DNA of 64,000 nt, taken from the NCBI RefSeq assembly GCF_027924565.1, contig NZ_AP027041.1:1488001-1552000 (forward strand). Reading direction: 5' to 3'. Shown piece after piece: positions 57,367 to 64,000 of this stretch. The position numbers and the translations under genes were made by a program. Under the pieces are notes generated by a model. It made no database searches and was not told the DNA's origin. It worked only from the letters and a program-made list of their open reading frames with translations. The DNA is from Lysobacter auxotrophicus (GTDB lineage Bacteria; Pseudomonadota; Gammaproteobacteria; Xanthomonadales; Xanthomonadaceae). How positions within the stretch are numbered: the stretch's first letter is position 1; every line of letters starts with the position of its first letter.

Positions 57367-57677
57367 GCTTCGGCAGGCGTGGTCTTCTTCAGACTCACGC
57401 TGGCGGAGAATCCGGAACACCGGGTTCTCCCAAGCCAAAGGCTCGGGCTTGGTGGTCGCGCACTGCTCACGCGACCACACCGAAATCCAGCTGTACGGAC
57501 AAGGGGCCCGCAAGGGCCCTTTGTCGTTTTCGCGCTTGTGGGCTCGCGATCCGGAAGTACCTGCCTGGAATGCGTGCTTCGCCAGAACGTGTACGCAGTG
57601 GCGTTTTGCTGGGTATTGCATTGCATCGAGGCACCGCGGCGGCAACACGGTGCCGGTTTCATGGGAGTGAAGTACGC
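57367..57677 (+). other. Structured 311-nt leader between tRNA-fMet and rimP
   Basis: No gene is supported here. It holds four consecutive stems: GGAGAATCCGG with CCGGGTTCTCC (57405-57415/57420-57430); CAAGCC with GGCTTG (57431-57436/57446-57451); GTGGTCGC with GCGACCAC (57452-57459/57471-57478); and the terminator at 57498-57530. From 57531 to 57677 I see no convincing promoter or further structure apart from the rimP GGGAG site (57663-57667). Confidence 0.7.
57498..57530 (+). terminator. Rho-independent terminator in the rimP leader
   Basis: GACAAGGGGCCC, loop GCAA, GGGCCCTTTGTC (11 of 12 pairs), then CGTTTT. It lies 131 nt after the tRNA and 147 nt before rimP, so rimP-nusA-infB expression from the tRNA promoter needs read-through. 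Confidence 0.9.
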
Positions 57678-58253
57678 GTGGCCGATAAAGCTGTCGAAAT
57701 CGCGAACCTGCTCGCCCCGACCGTCGCGTCGCTGGGCGTCGAGCTGCTGGGCGCGGAATACCTGCCGTCGCCGGGCAGCGCCGTGCTGCGCCTGTACATC
57801 GATGTGCCGGCCGACCAGGCCACGGGCGAAGACGGCCAGCCGCGTTCGGTGACGATCGAGGATTGCGAGGCGGTCAGCCGCGAGGTGTCCGCGCAGCTCG
57901 ACGTCGAGGATCCGATCAGCGGCATGTACACGCTGGAAGTGTCGTCCCCGGGCATCGACCGCCCGCTGTTCACGCTGGCGCATTACGAGCGCTTCGCTGG
58001 CGAGACCGCCAAGGTCGGCCTCAAGCTGCCGCAGGACGGCCGTCGTCGCCTGCAGGGCCGCATCGTGCGCGTGCAGGGTTCTGACGTCGTGTTCGACCTG
58101 GACGGCAGCGAGTTCGTCGTCGCATTCGGCAACATCGACAAGGCGCGCCTGGTCCCGGACTGGGCCGCGCTGGGAATGGCCCCGGTCAAGCCGGGCAAGG
58201 ACAAGCCGGCGAAGGGCGCCCCGAAGGGCAGCGCTTCGAAGGCGAAGAAGTAA
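57678..58253 (+). CDS. rimP: Ribosome maturation factor RimP
   Basis: Needed for 30S subunit maturation. 191 aa from GTG 57678 ([20 protein letters not shown]), with GGGAG 10 nt upstream. Two-domain RimP pattern: [31 protein letters not shown]-type helix ([17 protein letters not shown]), [14 protein letters not shown] and a C-terminal SH3-like [11 protein letters not shown] Lys/Pro/Ala-rich tail ends the protein. The frame is open to 57570 without similarity. Confidence 0.95.
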   Translation: MADKAVEIANLLAPTVASLGVELLGAEYLPSPGSAVLRLYIDVPADQATGEDGQPRSVTIEDCEAVSREVSAQLDVEDPISGMYTLEVSSPGIDRPLFTLAHYERFAGETAKVGLKLPQDGRRRLQGRIVRVQGSDVVFDLDGSEFVVAFGNIDKARLVPDWAALGMAPVKPGKDKPAKGAPKGSASKAKK

Positions 58254-58312
58254 ACCACCAAATCACCATCAAAGCCGGCGGCGCGAGTCGCCGACCGTGC
58301 GGAGTCAGAGAG

Positions 58313-59800
58313 ATGAGCAAGGAACTGTTGCTGGTCGTGGACGCAGTCGCCAACGAGAAGGGCGTGCCGCGTGAGGTCATCTTCGAGGCCATCGAGGCCG
58401 CGTTGGCCTCGGCCGCGAAGAAGCGCTATCACGACGAGGACGTGCTGGTGCGCGTCACCATCGACCAGAAGGACGGCAGCTACGAGACCTTCCGCCGCAT
58501 GGAGGTCGTGGCCGACGACGTCGTGATGGAATCGCCGGACCGCCAGATCCGCATGATGGACGCCATCGACGAGGTCGAGGGCGTGGAAGTCGGCGACTAC
58601 ATCGAAGAACAGATCGAGAACCCCGAGTTCGGCCGCATCGCCGCCCAGGCCGCCAAGCAGGTCATCGTCCAGCGCGTGCGCGAAGCCGAGCGCCAGCAGG
58701 TCGTGGATGCGTGGAAGGACCGCGTGGGCGAGCTGGTCACCGGCGTGGTCAAGCGCGTGGAGCGCGGCAACATCTACGTCGACCTGGGCGGCAACGCCGA
58801 GGCGATCATCCCCAAGGACAAGGGCATCCCGCGCGACGTGCTGCGCACCGGCGACCGCGTGCGCGGTTACCTGTTCGACGTGCGCAGCGAACCCCGCGGC
58901 CCGCAGCTGTTCATCAGCCGCGCGGCGCCGGAATTCATGATGGAGCTGTTCAAGCTCGAAGTGCCGGAAGTCGGCCAGGGCCTGGTGTCGATCAAGGCCT
59001 GCGCCCGCGATCCGGGCGACCGCGCCAAGATCGCCGTCGTCGCGCACGACAACCGCACCGATCCCATCGGCGCCTGCATCGGTATGCGCGGCTCGCGCGT
59101 GCAGGCCGTGAGCAACGAGCTCAACGGCGAGCGCGTGGACATCGTGCTGTGGTCCGACAACCCGGCCCAGTTCGTCATCAACGCGATGGCGCCGGCCGAA
59201 GTGCAGTCGATCATCGTCGATGAAGAGAAGCACTCGATGGACCTGGCCGTGGCGGAAGACCGCCTGGCGCAGGCGATCGGCAAGGGCGGCCAGAACGTGC
59301 GCCTGGCCAGCCGCCTGTCGGGTTGGCAGCTGAACGTGATGACCCAGGACCAGGTCACGGCGAAGTCGGAGGCCGAACAGGCGTCCGCCCGCCAGCTGTT
59401 CCAGGACAAGCTGGAGGTCGACGAGGAAATCGCCGGCATCCTGGTCTCGGAAGGCTTCAGCACGGTCGAGGAAATCGCCTACGTGCCGGTCGGCGAGCTG
59501 CTGGCGGTCGAGGGCTTCGACGAGGACATCGTCGAGGAACTGCGCTCGCGAGCCCGCGACGCCCTGCTCAACGAGGCCCTGGCGGCCGAGGAAGAGCTGG
59601 ACGAGCACCAGCCGGCGGCCGACCTGCTCGAGCTGGACGGCATGGACGAGGCGACCGCCTACGCCCTGGCCGCCCATGGCGTGGTCACCCGCGACGACCT
59701 GGCCGACATGGCCACCGACGAGCTGACAGATATCGAAGCCATCGACGAGACCCGCGCCGCCGCGCTGATCATGGAAGCGCGCAAGCACTGGTTCGAATGA
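58313..59800 (+). CDS. nusA: Transcription termination/antitermination protein NusA
   Basis: RNA polymerase-binding elongation factor. 495 aa, the E. coli length. N-terminal RNAP-binding domain (LLLVVDAVANEKGVPREVIFEAIEAAL), S1 domain (about 135-200, GVVKRVERGNIYVDLGGNAEAII), two KH domains (IGACIGMRGSRVQAV, AIGKGGQNVRLA) and two acidic C-terminal repeats (EGFSTVEEIAYVP; AHGVVTRDDLADM), the alpha-CTD/N-binding repeats. Known to regulate this operon by termination in its leader. Confidence 0.97.
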   Translation: MSKELLLVVDAVANEKGVPREVIFEAIEAALASAAKKRYHDEDVLVRVTIDQKDGSYETFRRMEVVADDVVMESPDRQIRMMDAIDEVEGVEVGDYIEEQIENPEFGRIAAQAAKQVIVQRVREAERQQVVDAWKDRVGELVTGVVKRVERGNIYVDLGGNAEAIIPKDKGIPRDVLRTGDRVRGYLFDVRSEPRGPQLFISRAAPEFMMELFKLEVPEVGQGLVSIKACARDPGDRAKIAVVAHDNRTDPIGACIGMRGSRVQAVSNELNGERVDIVLWSDNPAQFVINAMAPAEVQSIIVDEEKHSMDLAVAEDRLAQAIGKGGQNVRLASRLSGWQLNVMTQDQVTAKSEAEQASARQLFQDKLEVDEEIAGILVSEGFSTVEEIAYVPVGELLAVEGFDEDIVEELRSRARDALLNEALAAEEELDEHQPAADLLELDGMDEATAYALAAHGVVTRDDLADMATDELTDIEAIDETRAAALIMEARKHWFE

Positions 59801-59889
59801 ATACCGCGTCGGCCCGCCCGGGACCCCCGGGCTAGAATGACGCTAACACGCGCGGGACCCGTCCCGCGCCACGAGGACACCGAATCCGA

Positions 59890-62502
59890 ATGTCGCAGCA
59901 AACCACCATCCGCAAGCTGGCCGAACTGGTGAACACGCCGGTCGAGAAGTTGCTGGAGCAGCTGGCCGAGGCCGGCATGACCTTCAGCGGCCCCGACCAG
60001 GTCGTGACCAGCATCGAGAAAGTCAAGCTGCTCGGCTTCCTCAAGCGTGCCCATGGCAAGGGCGAGGACAAGGCCGAGCCGGGCGACGCGTCGAAGAAGA
60101 TCACGCTCAACCGCAGCCGGAAGCAGGAAATCACCGTCGGCGGCGGCAAGAACAAGACGACGGTCGATGTCGTGGTGCGCAAGAAGGTCACGCTGGTGAA
60201 GCCGACCGAGTCGCAGCCGATGTCGGAAGGCGACGAGCGCGCCGAGATCCTGCGCAAGCTGGAGGAATCCAAGCAGCGCAACCTCGCCGAGCAGCAGCGC
60301 CTGGCCGCCGACGACAAGCGCCGCGCCGATGAGCTCGACGCCGCCCGTCGCGAGGCCGAGGAAGCCGCGCGCCAGAAGGCCGAGGAAGAAGAGCGTGCGC
60401 GCCTGGCCGATGCCAGTGCGGTCGCCGAGGAAGACGAGCCGGCCCGCAAGCCCGCCGGCACCCATGGCCACGGCCATGGTCACGGTCATCCCAAGCCCGC
60501 CGCGCCGGCGCGTGCGCCCGAACCCGCCCGCGGCGCCCCGGCGCACAAGACGCGCGGTTCGCACGCGATGGTCGCGACCGTCGAGGACGACGACCGCACC
60601 AACCGCTTCGCCGGCCAGATGCACCTGAGCGCCACCGACCGTGCGCGCCGCTCCAGCAGCTCGCGCGGCAAGGCCAAGCCGACCCGCCGTCACGCCGAGC
60701 AGGCCCGTTCGGGCAGCGGCTTCATGCGCCCGACCGCGCCCATCGTCCGTGAAGTGGCGATCGGCGAGACCATCACCGTCGCCGACCTGGCGCAGAAGAT
60801 GGCGCTCAAGGGCGGCGACGTGGTGAAGGCGCTGTTCAAGATGGGCGTCATGGCGACCATCAACCAGTCGATCGACTACGACACCGCCGCGCTGGTGACC
60901 GAGGAACTCGGCCACGTGGTGGTGAGGGCCGATGCCGCGACCGCGGAAGAGGCACTGCTGGCCCACGTCGAGGAGACGCAGGGCGAGAAGACCTCGCGTC
61001 CGCCGGTGGTCACCATCATGGGCCACGTCGACCACGGCAAGACCTCGCTGCTGGACTACATCCGCCGCACCAAGGTGGCCTCCGGCGAAGCCGGCGGCAT
61101 CACCCAGCACATCGGCGCGTACCACGTGGAAACCGACAAGGGCGTCATCAGCTTCCTCGACACCCCGGGCCACGCGGCGTTCACCTCGATGCGCGCCCGC
61201 GGCGCGAAGCTCACCGACATCGTCGTGCTGGTCGTGGCCGCCGACGACGGCGTGATGCCGCAGACGCGCGAAGCCATCCAGCACGCGAAGGCCGCCGGCG
61301 TTCCGCTGATCGTGGCGATCAACAAGATCGACAAGTCCGATGCCGATCCGTCGCGCGTCAAGAACGACCTGCTGGCCGAAGACGTGGTCGCCGAGGATTT
61401 CGGCGGCGACACGCAGATGGTCGAGCTGTCGGCCAAGACGGGCCTGGGCGTGGACGACCTGCTCGACTCGATCTCGCTGCAGGCCGAAGTGCTCGAACTG
61501 CGTGCCGTCCCGACGGGCCGCGCGACGGGTACGGTGATCGAATCCGCGCTCGACAAGGGCCGCGGTCCGGTCGCCACCGTGCTGGTGCAGCAGGGCGAAC
61601 TCAAGAAGGGCGACTACCTCGTGTGCGGCGTGCAGTACGGCCGCGTGCGTGCGCTGTTCGACGAGAACGGCAAGCAGGTCGAGAAGGCCGGCCCGTCGAT
61701 TCCGGTGCAGGTGCTGGGCCTGTCGGGCGTGCCCGACGCGGGCGACGACTTCGTGGTCGTCGACGACGAGCGCCTGGCGAAGGACGTCGCGCAGCAGCGC
61801 GATGCCAAGCGCCGCGAATCGCGCCTGGTCGCCGCCGCCGGCAACCGCATGGAAGACATCATGGCCCAGATGGGCAAGGGCGAGGGCCAGCTGAGCCTCA
61901 ACCTTGTCGTCAAGGCCGACGTGCAGGGTTCGGTGGAAGCGCTGCGCCAGTCGCTCACCGCGCTGTCCAACGAGCAGATCCGCATCAACGTGATCAGCTC
62001 CGGCGTGGGCGGCATCACCGAGTCCGACGCCAACGCCGCGCTCACCGCGAAGGCCACGATCATCGGCTTCAACGTGCGTGCCGACGCGTCGGCCCGCAAG
62101 GTGATCGAAGCCAACGGCCTGGACCTGCGCTACTTCTCGATCATCTATGACGTGATCGACCAGGTGAAGCAGGTGGCCTCGGGCATCCTGGGCGTGGAGA
62201 TCCGCGAAGAGATCATCGGCACCGCCGAGGTCCGCGACGTCTTCCGCAGCTCGAAGTTCGGCGCCGTCGCCGGCTGCATGGTCGTGGAGGGCGTGGTCAA
62301 GCGGAACAAGCCGATCCGCGTGCTGCGCGACAACGCGGTCATCTTCGAAGGCGAACTGGAATCGCTGCGTCGCTTCAAGGACAACGTGGACGAAGTCCGC
62401 AGCGGCACCGAGTGCGGCATCGGCGTGAAGGCGTACAACGACGTCAAGCCGGGCGACCAGATCGAGTGCTTCGAGCGCATCGAAGTCCAGCGCACGCTCT
62501 GA
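59890..62502 (+). CDS. infB: Translation initiation factor IF-2
   Basis: GTPase that places fMet-tRNA on the 30S subunit; its tRNA ligand is encoded at the head of the same operon. 870 aa. N-terminal IF2-N (residues 1-50), a Glu/Arg-rich helix (about 110-180), a His-Gly run ([11 protein letters not shown], about 195-205), a second IF2-N-like domain (about 290-340), then the G domain with G1 GHVDHGKTS (377-385), G3 DTPGH and G4 NKID, and domains II-IV. GTG-internal starts (IF2-beta) could exist but are not decided here. Confidence 0.97.
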   Translation: MSQQTTIRKLAELVNTPVEKLLEQLAEAGMTFSGPDQVVTSIEKVKLLGFLKRAHGKGEDKAEPGDASKKITLNRSRKQEITVGGGKNKTTVDVVVRKKVTLVKPTESQPMSEGDERAEILRKLEESKQRNLAEQQRLAADDKRRADELDAARREAEEAARQKAEEEERARLADASAVAEEDEPARKPAGTHGHGHGHGHPKPAAPARAPEPARGAPAHKTRGSHAMVATVEDDDRTNRFAGQMHLSATDRARRSSSSRGKAKPTRRHAEQARSGSGFMRPTAPIVREVAIGETITVADLAQKMALKGGDVVKALFKMGVMATINQSIDYDTAALVTEELGHVVVRADAATAEEALLAHVEETQGEKTSRPPVVTIMGHVDHGKTSLLDYIRRTKVASGEAGGITQHIGAYHVETDKGVISFLDTPGHAAFTSMRARGAKLTDIVVLVVAADDGVMPQTREAIQHAKAAGVPLIVAINKIDKSDADPSRVKNDLLAEDVVAEDFGGDTQMVELSAKTGLGVDDLLDSISLQAEVLELRAVPTGRATGTVIESALDKGRGPVATVLVQQGELKKGDYLVCGVQYGRVRALFDENGKQVEKAGPSIPVQVLGLSGVPDAGDDFVVVDDERLAKDVAQQRDAKRRESRLVAAAGNRMEDIMAQMGKGEGQLSLNLVVKADVQGSVEALRQSLTALSNEQIRINVISSGVGGITESDANAALTAKATIIGFNVRADASARKVIEANGLDLRYFSIIYDVIDQVKQVASGILGVEIREEIIGTAEVRDVFRSSKFGAVAGCMVVEGVVKRNKPIRVLRDNAVIFEGELESLRRFKDNVDEVRSGTECGIGVKAYNDVKPGDQIECFERIEVQRTL

Positions 62503-62505
62503 AGC

Positions 62506-62608
62506 CGGGATTCGTGATCCGGGATTCGTGATTCGTCAAAGGCGAGTAGCGGATCCCGATCACGGCCTGACGGTTTTTCGAATCACGAATCACCAATCAC
62601 GAATCACC
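62506..62608. repeat. Inverted pair of tandem 13-nt repeats between infB and rbfA
   Basis: The left arm (62506-62535) holds two copies of GGGATTCGTGAT; the right arm (62577-62608) holds the reverse complement pattern AATCACGAATCACC twice. The arms can pair over about 30 nt around a 40-nt loop that contains GGTTTTTCG. It fills the whole infB-rbfA gap. Confidence 0.8.
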
Positions 62609-62613
62609 AACAC

Positions 62614-62994
62614 GTGCCAAGCAAATCGTTCCATCGCACCGACCGCGTTTCCGCCCAGCTCCGCAGGGAGCTGGGCACCCTGGTGCACGAGGCCGTGCGC
62701 GAGCACGGCCTGCCGTCCGTCAGCGTGTCCGACGTGGAGGTCTCGCGCGATCTCGCGCACGCCAAGGTGTTCGTCACCGCGCTGCAGCCGGAGCGTTCGA
62801 AGGAAGCGGTGAAGGCGCTCAAGGAGCTTTCCCGCGAGCTGCGTTTCCAGCTCGGTCGCGCGGTGAAGATGCGCCACGTGCCGGAGCTGCATTTCCATTA
62901 CGACGACTCGGTCGATCGTGGCGAACGCATCGGCAACCTGCTGCGCGACAACCCGGCTGCCGGGCAGGACGACACGGATCCCGCGGACGACTGA
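62614..62994 (+). CDS. rbfA: Ribosome-binding factor A
   Basis: 30S maturation and cold-adaptation factor, KH-fold. 126 aa from GTG 62614 (VPSKSFHRTDRVSAQLRRELG), immediately after the repeat. VSVSDVEVSRDLAHAKVFVTAL and LSRELRFQLGRAVKMRHVPELHFHYDDSVDRGERI are diagnostic. No Shine-Dalgarno is evident before the GTG, since the repeat occupies that place. Confidence 0.95.
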   Translation: MPSKSFHRTDRVSAQLRRELGTLVHEAVREHGLPSVSVSDVEVSRDLAHAKVFVTALQPERSKEAVKALKELSRELRFQLGRAVKMRHVPELHFHYDDSVDRGERIGNLLRDNPAAGQDDTDPADD

Positions 62995-63187
62995 ACCGTC
63001 CGCGTCATCGCGCGTCGACGGACGCCCGCCGTCCGTCAGCCCGTCCTCCATCCGATCCACACACCCGTTGCCCTGACCCGGGGATCCCCGCAGGATTCGC
63101 ACGGAGCGCGCCGTCTTTCGTCCTGCCCTCGGGCAGGCAGGCCTCGCGCATCCCGGTTGCGACCTGCGGACCTTCTGCGGACGATCC

Positions 63188-64000
63188 ATGACGAAAGCCA
63201 AGACGCGCTTCCGCCCGCTCGACGGCATCCTGCTGCTGGACAAGCCGCAGGGCCTGAGTTCCAACCAGGCCCTCCAGCAGGCGCGCCATCTGTTCCGTGC
63301 GGAAAAGGGCGGTCACACCGGCAGCCTGGATCCGTTGGCGACGGGCCTGTTGCCGCTGTGCTTCGGCGAGGCGACCAAGATCGCGGGCCTGCTGCTCGGC
63401 TCGGCGAAGGCCTACGAAACCACCGCGGTGCTCGGCCTCACCACCGACAGCGACGACGCCGACGGTGCGCCGCTGCTCGAGCGCACGGTTCCCGAGCTGA
63501 ACGATGCGGCCATCGAAGCGGCGCTCGCGCCCCTGCGCGGCCCGATCCGCCAGCGCGCCCCGATCTACTCGGCCCTGAAGCAGGGCGGCGAGCCGCTCTA
63601 CGCGAAGGCGCGTCGGGGTGAGGCCATCGAGGCGCCCGAGCGCGACGTCGTGGTCCACCGGCTCGACGTGCTCGAACGCGATGGGCCGCGCCTGCGACTG
63701 CACGTCGAATGCGGTTCCGGCACCTACGTACGCAGCTTGGTCCGCGACCTGGGCGAGGCGCTCGGCTGCGGCGCCCATGTCGCCACCTTGCGCCGGCTCT
63801 GGGTCGACCCGTTCCGCGCGCCCCGGATGATCACGCTAGAGGCCCTCCGGGCGATGCGCGAATCCGACGGGGAGGCGGCGATCGACGGCCTACTGCTGCC
63901 GATCGAGGCCGGGCTTTCGCAGTTCCCGCGGGTCGACCTGGACGCCGCGTCGACCCGCCGCCTCGGGCAGGGGCAGGGCGTGGATTGCGCCCCGGCGGAC
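63188..64000 (+). CDS. truB: tRNA pseudouridine(55) synthase (C-terminus beyond window)
   Basis: Makes pseudouridine 55 in the T loop of tRNAs. 271 residues visible, no stop before the window end; the family is about 300-315 aa, so about 30-40 residues are missing. [20 protein letters not shown] start; catalytic Asp48 in [32 protein letters not shown] and [19 protein letters not shown] are conserved. It lies 193 bp after rbfA, in a gap with a small CTGCCC/GGGCAG stem and no other feature. Confidence 0.95.
   Translation, partial: MTKAKTRFRPLDGILLLDKPQGLSSNQALQQARHLFRAEKGGHTGSLDPLATGLLPLCFGEATKIAGLLLGSAKAYETTAVLGLTTDSDDADGAPLLERTVPELNDAAIEAALAPLRGPIRQRAPIYSALKQGGEPLYAKARRGEAIEAPERDVVVHRLDVLERDGPRLRLHVECGSGTYVRSLVRDLGEALGCGAHVATLRRLWVDPFRAPRMITLEALRAMRESDGEAAIDGLLLPIEAGLSQFPRVDLDAASTRRLGQGQGVDCAPAD

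Noticed and set aside
57367-57677. Short open frames in the rimP leader
   Set aside because: They cross strong hairpins and a terminator, have no ribosome-binding sites and no similarity; treated as leader RNA.

Overview
The window is GC-rich chromosomal DNA from a gammaproteobacterium that looks like the Xanthomonadaceae/Lysobacteraceae, close to Lysobacter or Luteimonas. The basis is protein resemblance (TrpI-trpBA, a 14-subunit nuo operon, the RimO, PrmB, NuoA and NuoK sequences), the gene order asd-fimV-truA-trpF-trpB-trpA-accD and tpiA-secG-tRNA-Leu-nuoA..N-tRNA-fMet-rimP-nusA-infB-rbfA-truB, many GTG starts and several families of GC-rich palindromic repeats. I see no prophage, transposase, integrase or CRISPR array; this is core chromosome.

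Layout. 1-5.7 kb: a TonB-dependent receptor cut off just before its C-terminus, divergent from apbC/mrp, then dcd and an M48 metallopeptidase. 5.7-11.8 kb, minus strand: nine tightly packed genes for pyroglutamate (5-oxoproline) use. In transcription order these are a dienelactone hydrolase, a HIT protein, pxpB, pxpC, a 54-residue membrane protein, pxpA, DUF969 and DUF979 permease subunits, and pyroglutamyl peptidase. 11.9-22.7 kb: rimO, an MgtC/DUF4010 membrane protein, a GNAT enzyme with greB, an NlpE-like lipoprotein, a HerA-like ATPase, a LysM lytic transglycosylase, a DUF6891 protein with a lysoplasmalogenase, psd and an SCO copper chaperone. 22.8-36.8 kb: prmB, aroC, a D-2-hydroxyacid dehydrogenase, a NIPSNAP protein, asd, fimV, truA-trpF, trpI divergent from trpB-trpA, accD-glmM. 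36.9-41.2 kb: a YejM/LapC-type envelope protein, a 2OG-Fe(II)-type oxygenase, a family-6 uracil/hypoxanthine DNA glycosylase, tpiA. 41.3-64 kb: secG, tRNA-Leu(GAG), nuoABCDEFGHIJKLMN (complex I), tRNA-fMet, rimP, nusA, infB, rbfA and the start of truB.

How the genes fit together: the 5-oxoproline block can release pyroglutamate from peptides (Pcp), probably move it across the membrane (DUF969/DUF979) and hydrolyse it to glutamate (PxpABC). The trp genes carry out the last steps of tryptophan synthesis and are probably controlled by TrpI. The nuo block encodes the proton-pumping NADH:quinone oxidoreductase. The metY-to-truB block is the conserved translation/transcription-factor operon with a highly structured leader. 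The least ordinary signals are intergenic: a composite two-hairpin repeat present in inverted copies, a 31-bp inverted repeat pair, a 22-nt-arm hairpin splitting trpB from trpA, a run of stem-loops between tRNA-fMet and rimP, and a tandem inverted repeat between infB and rbfA.
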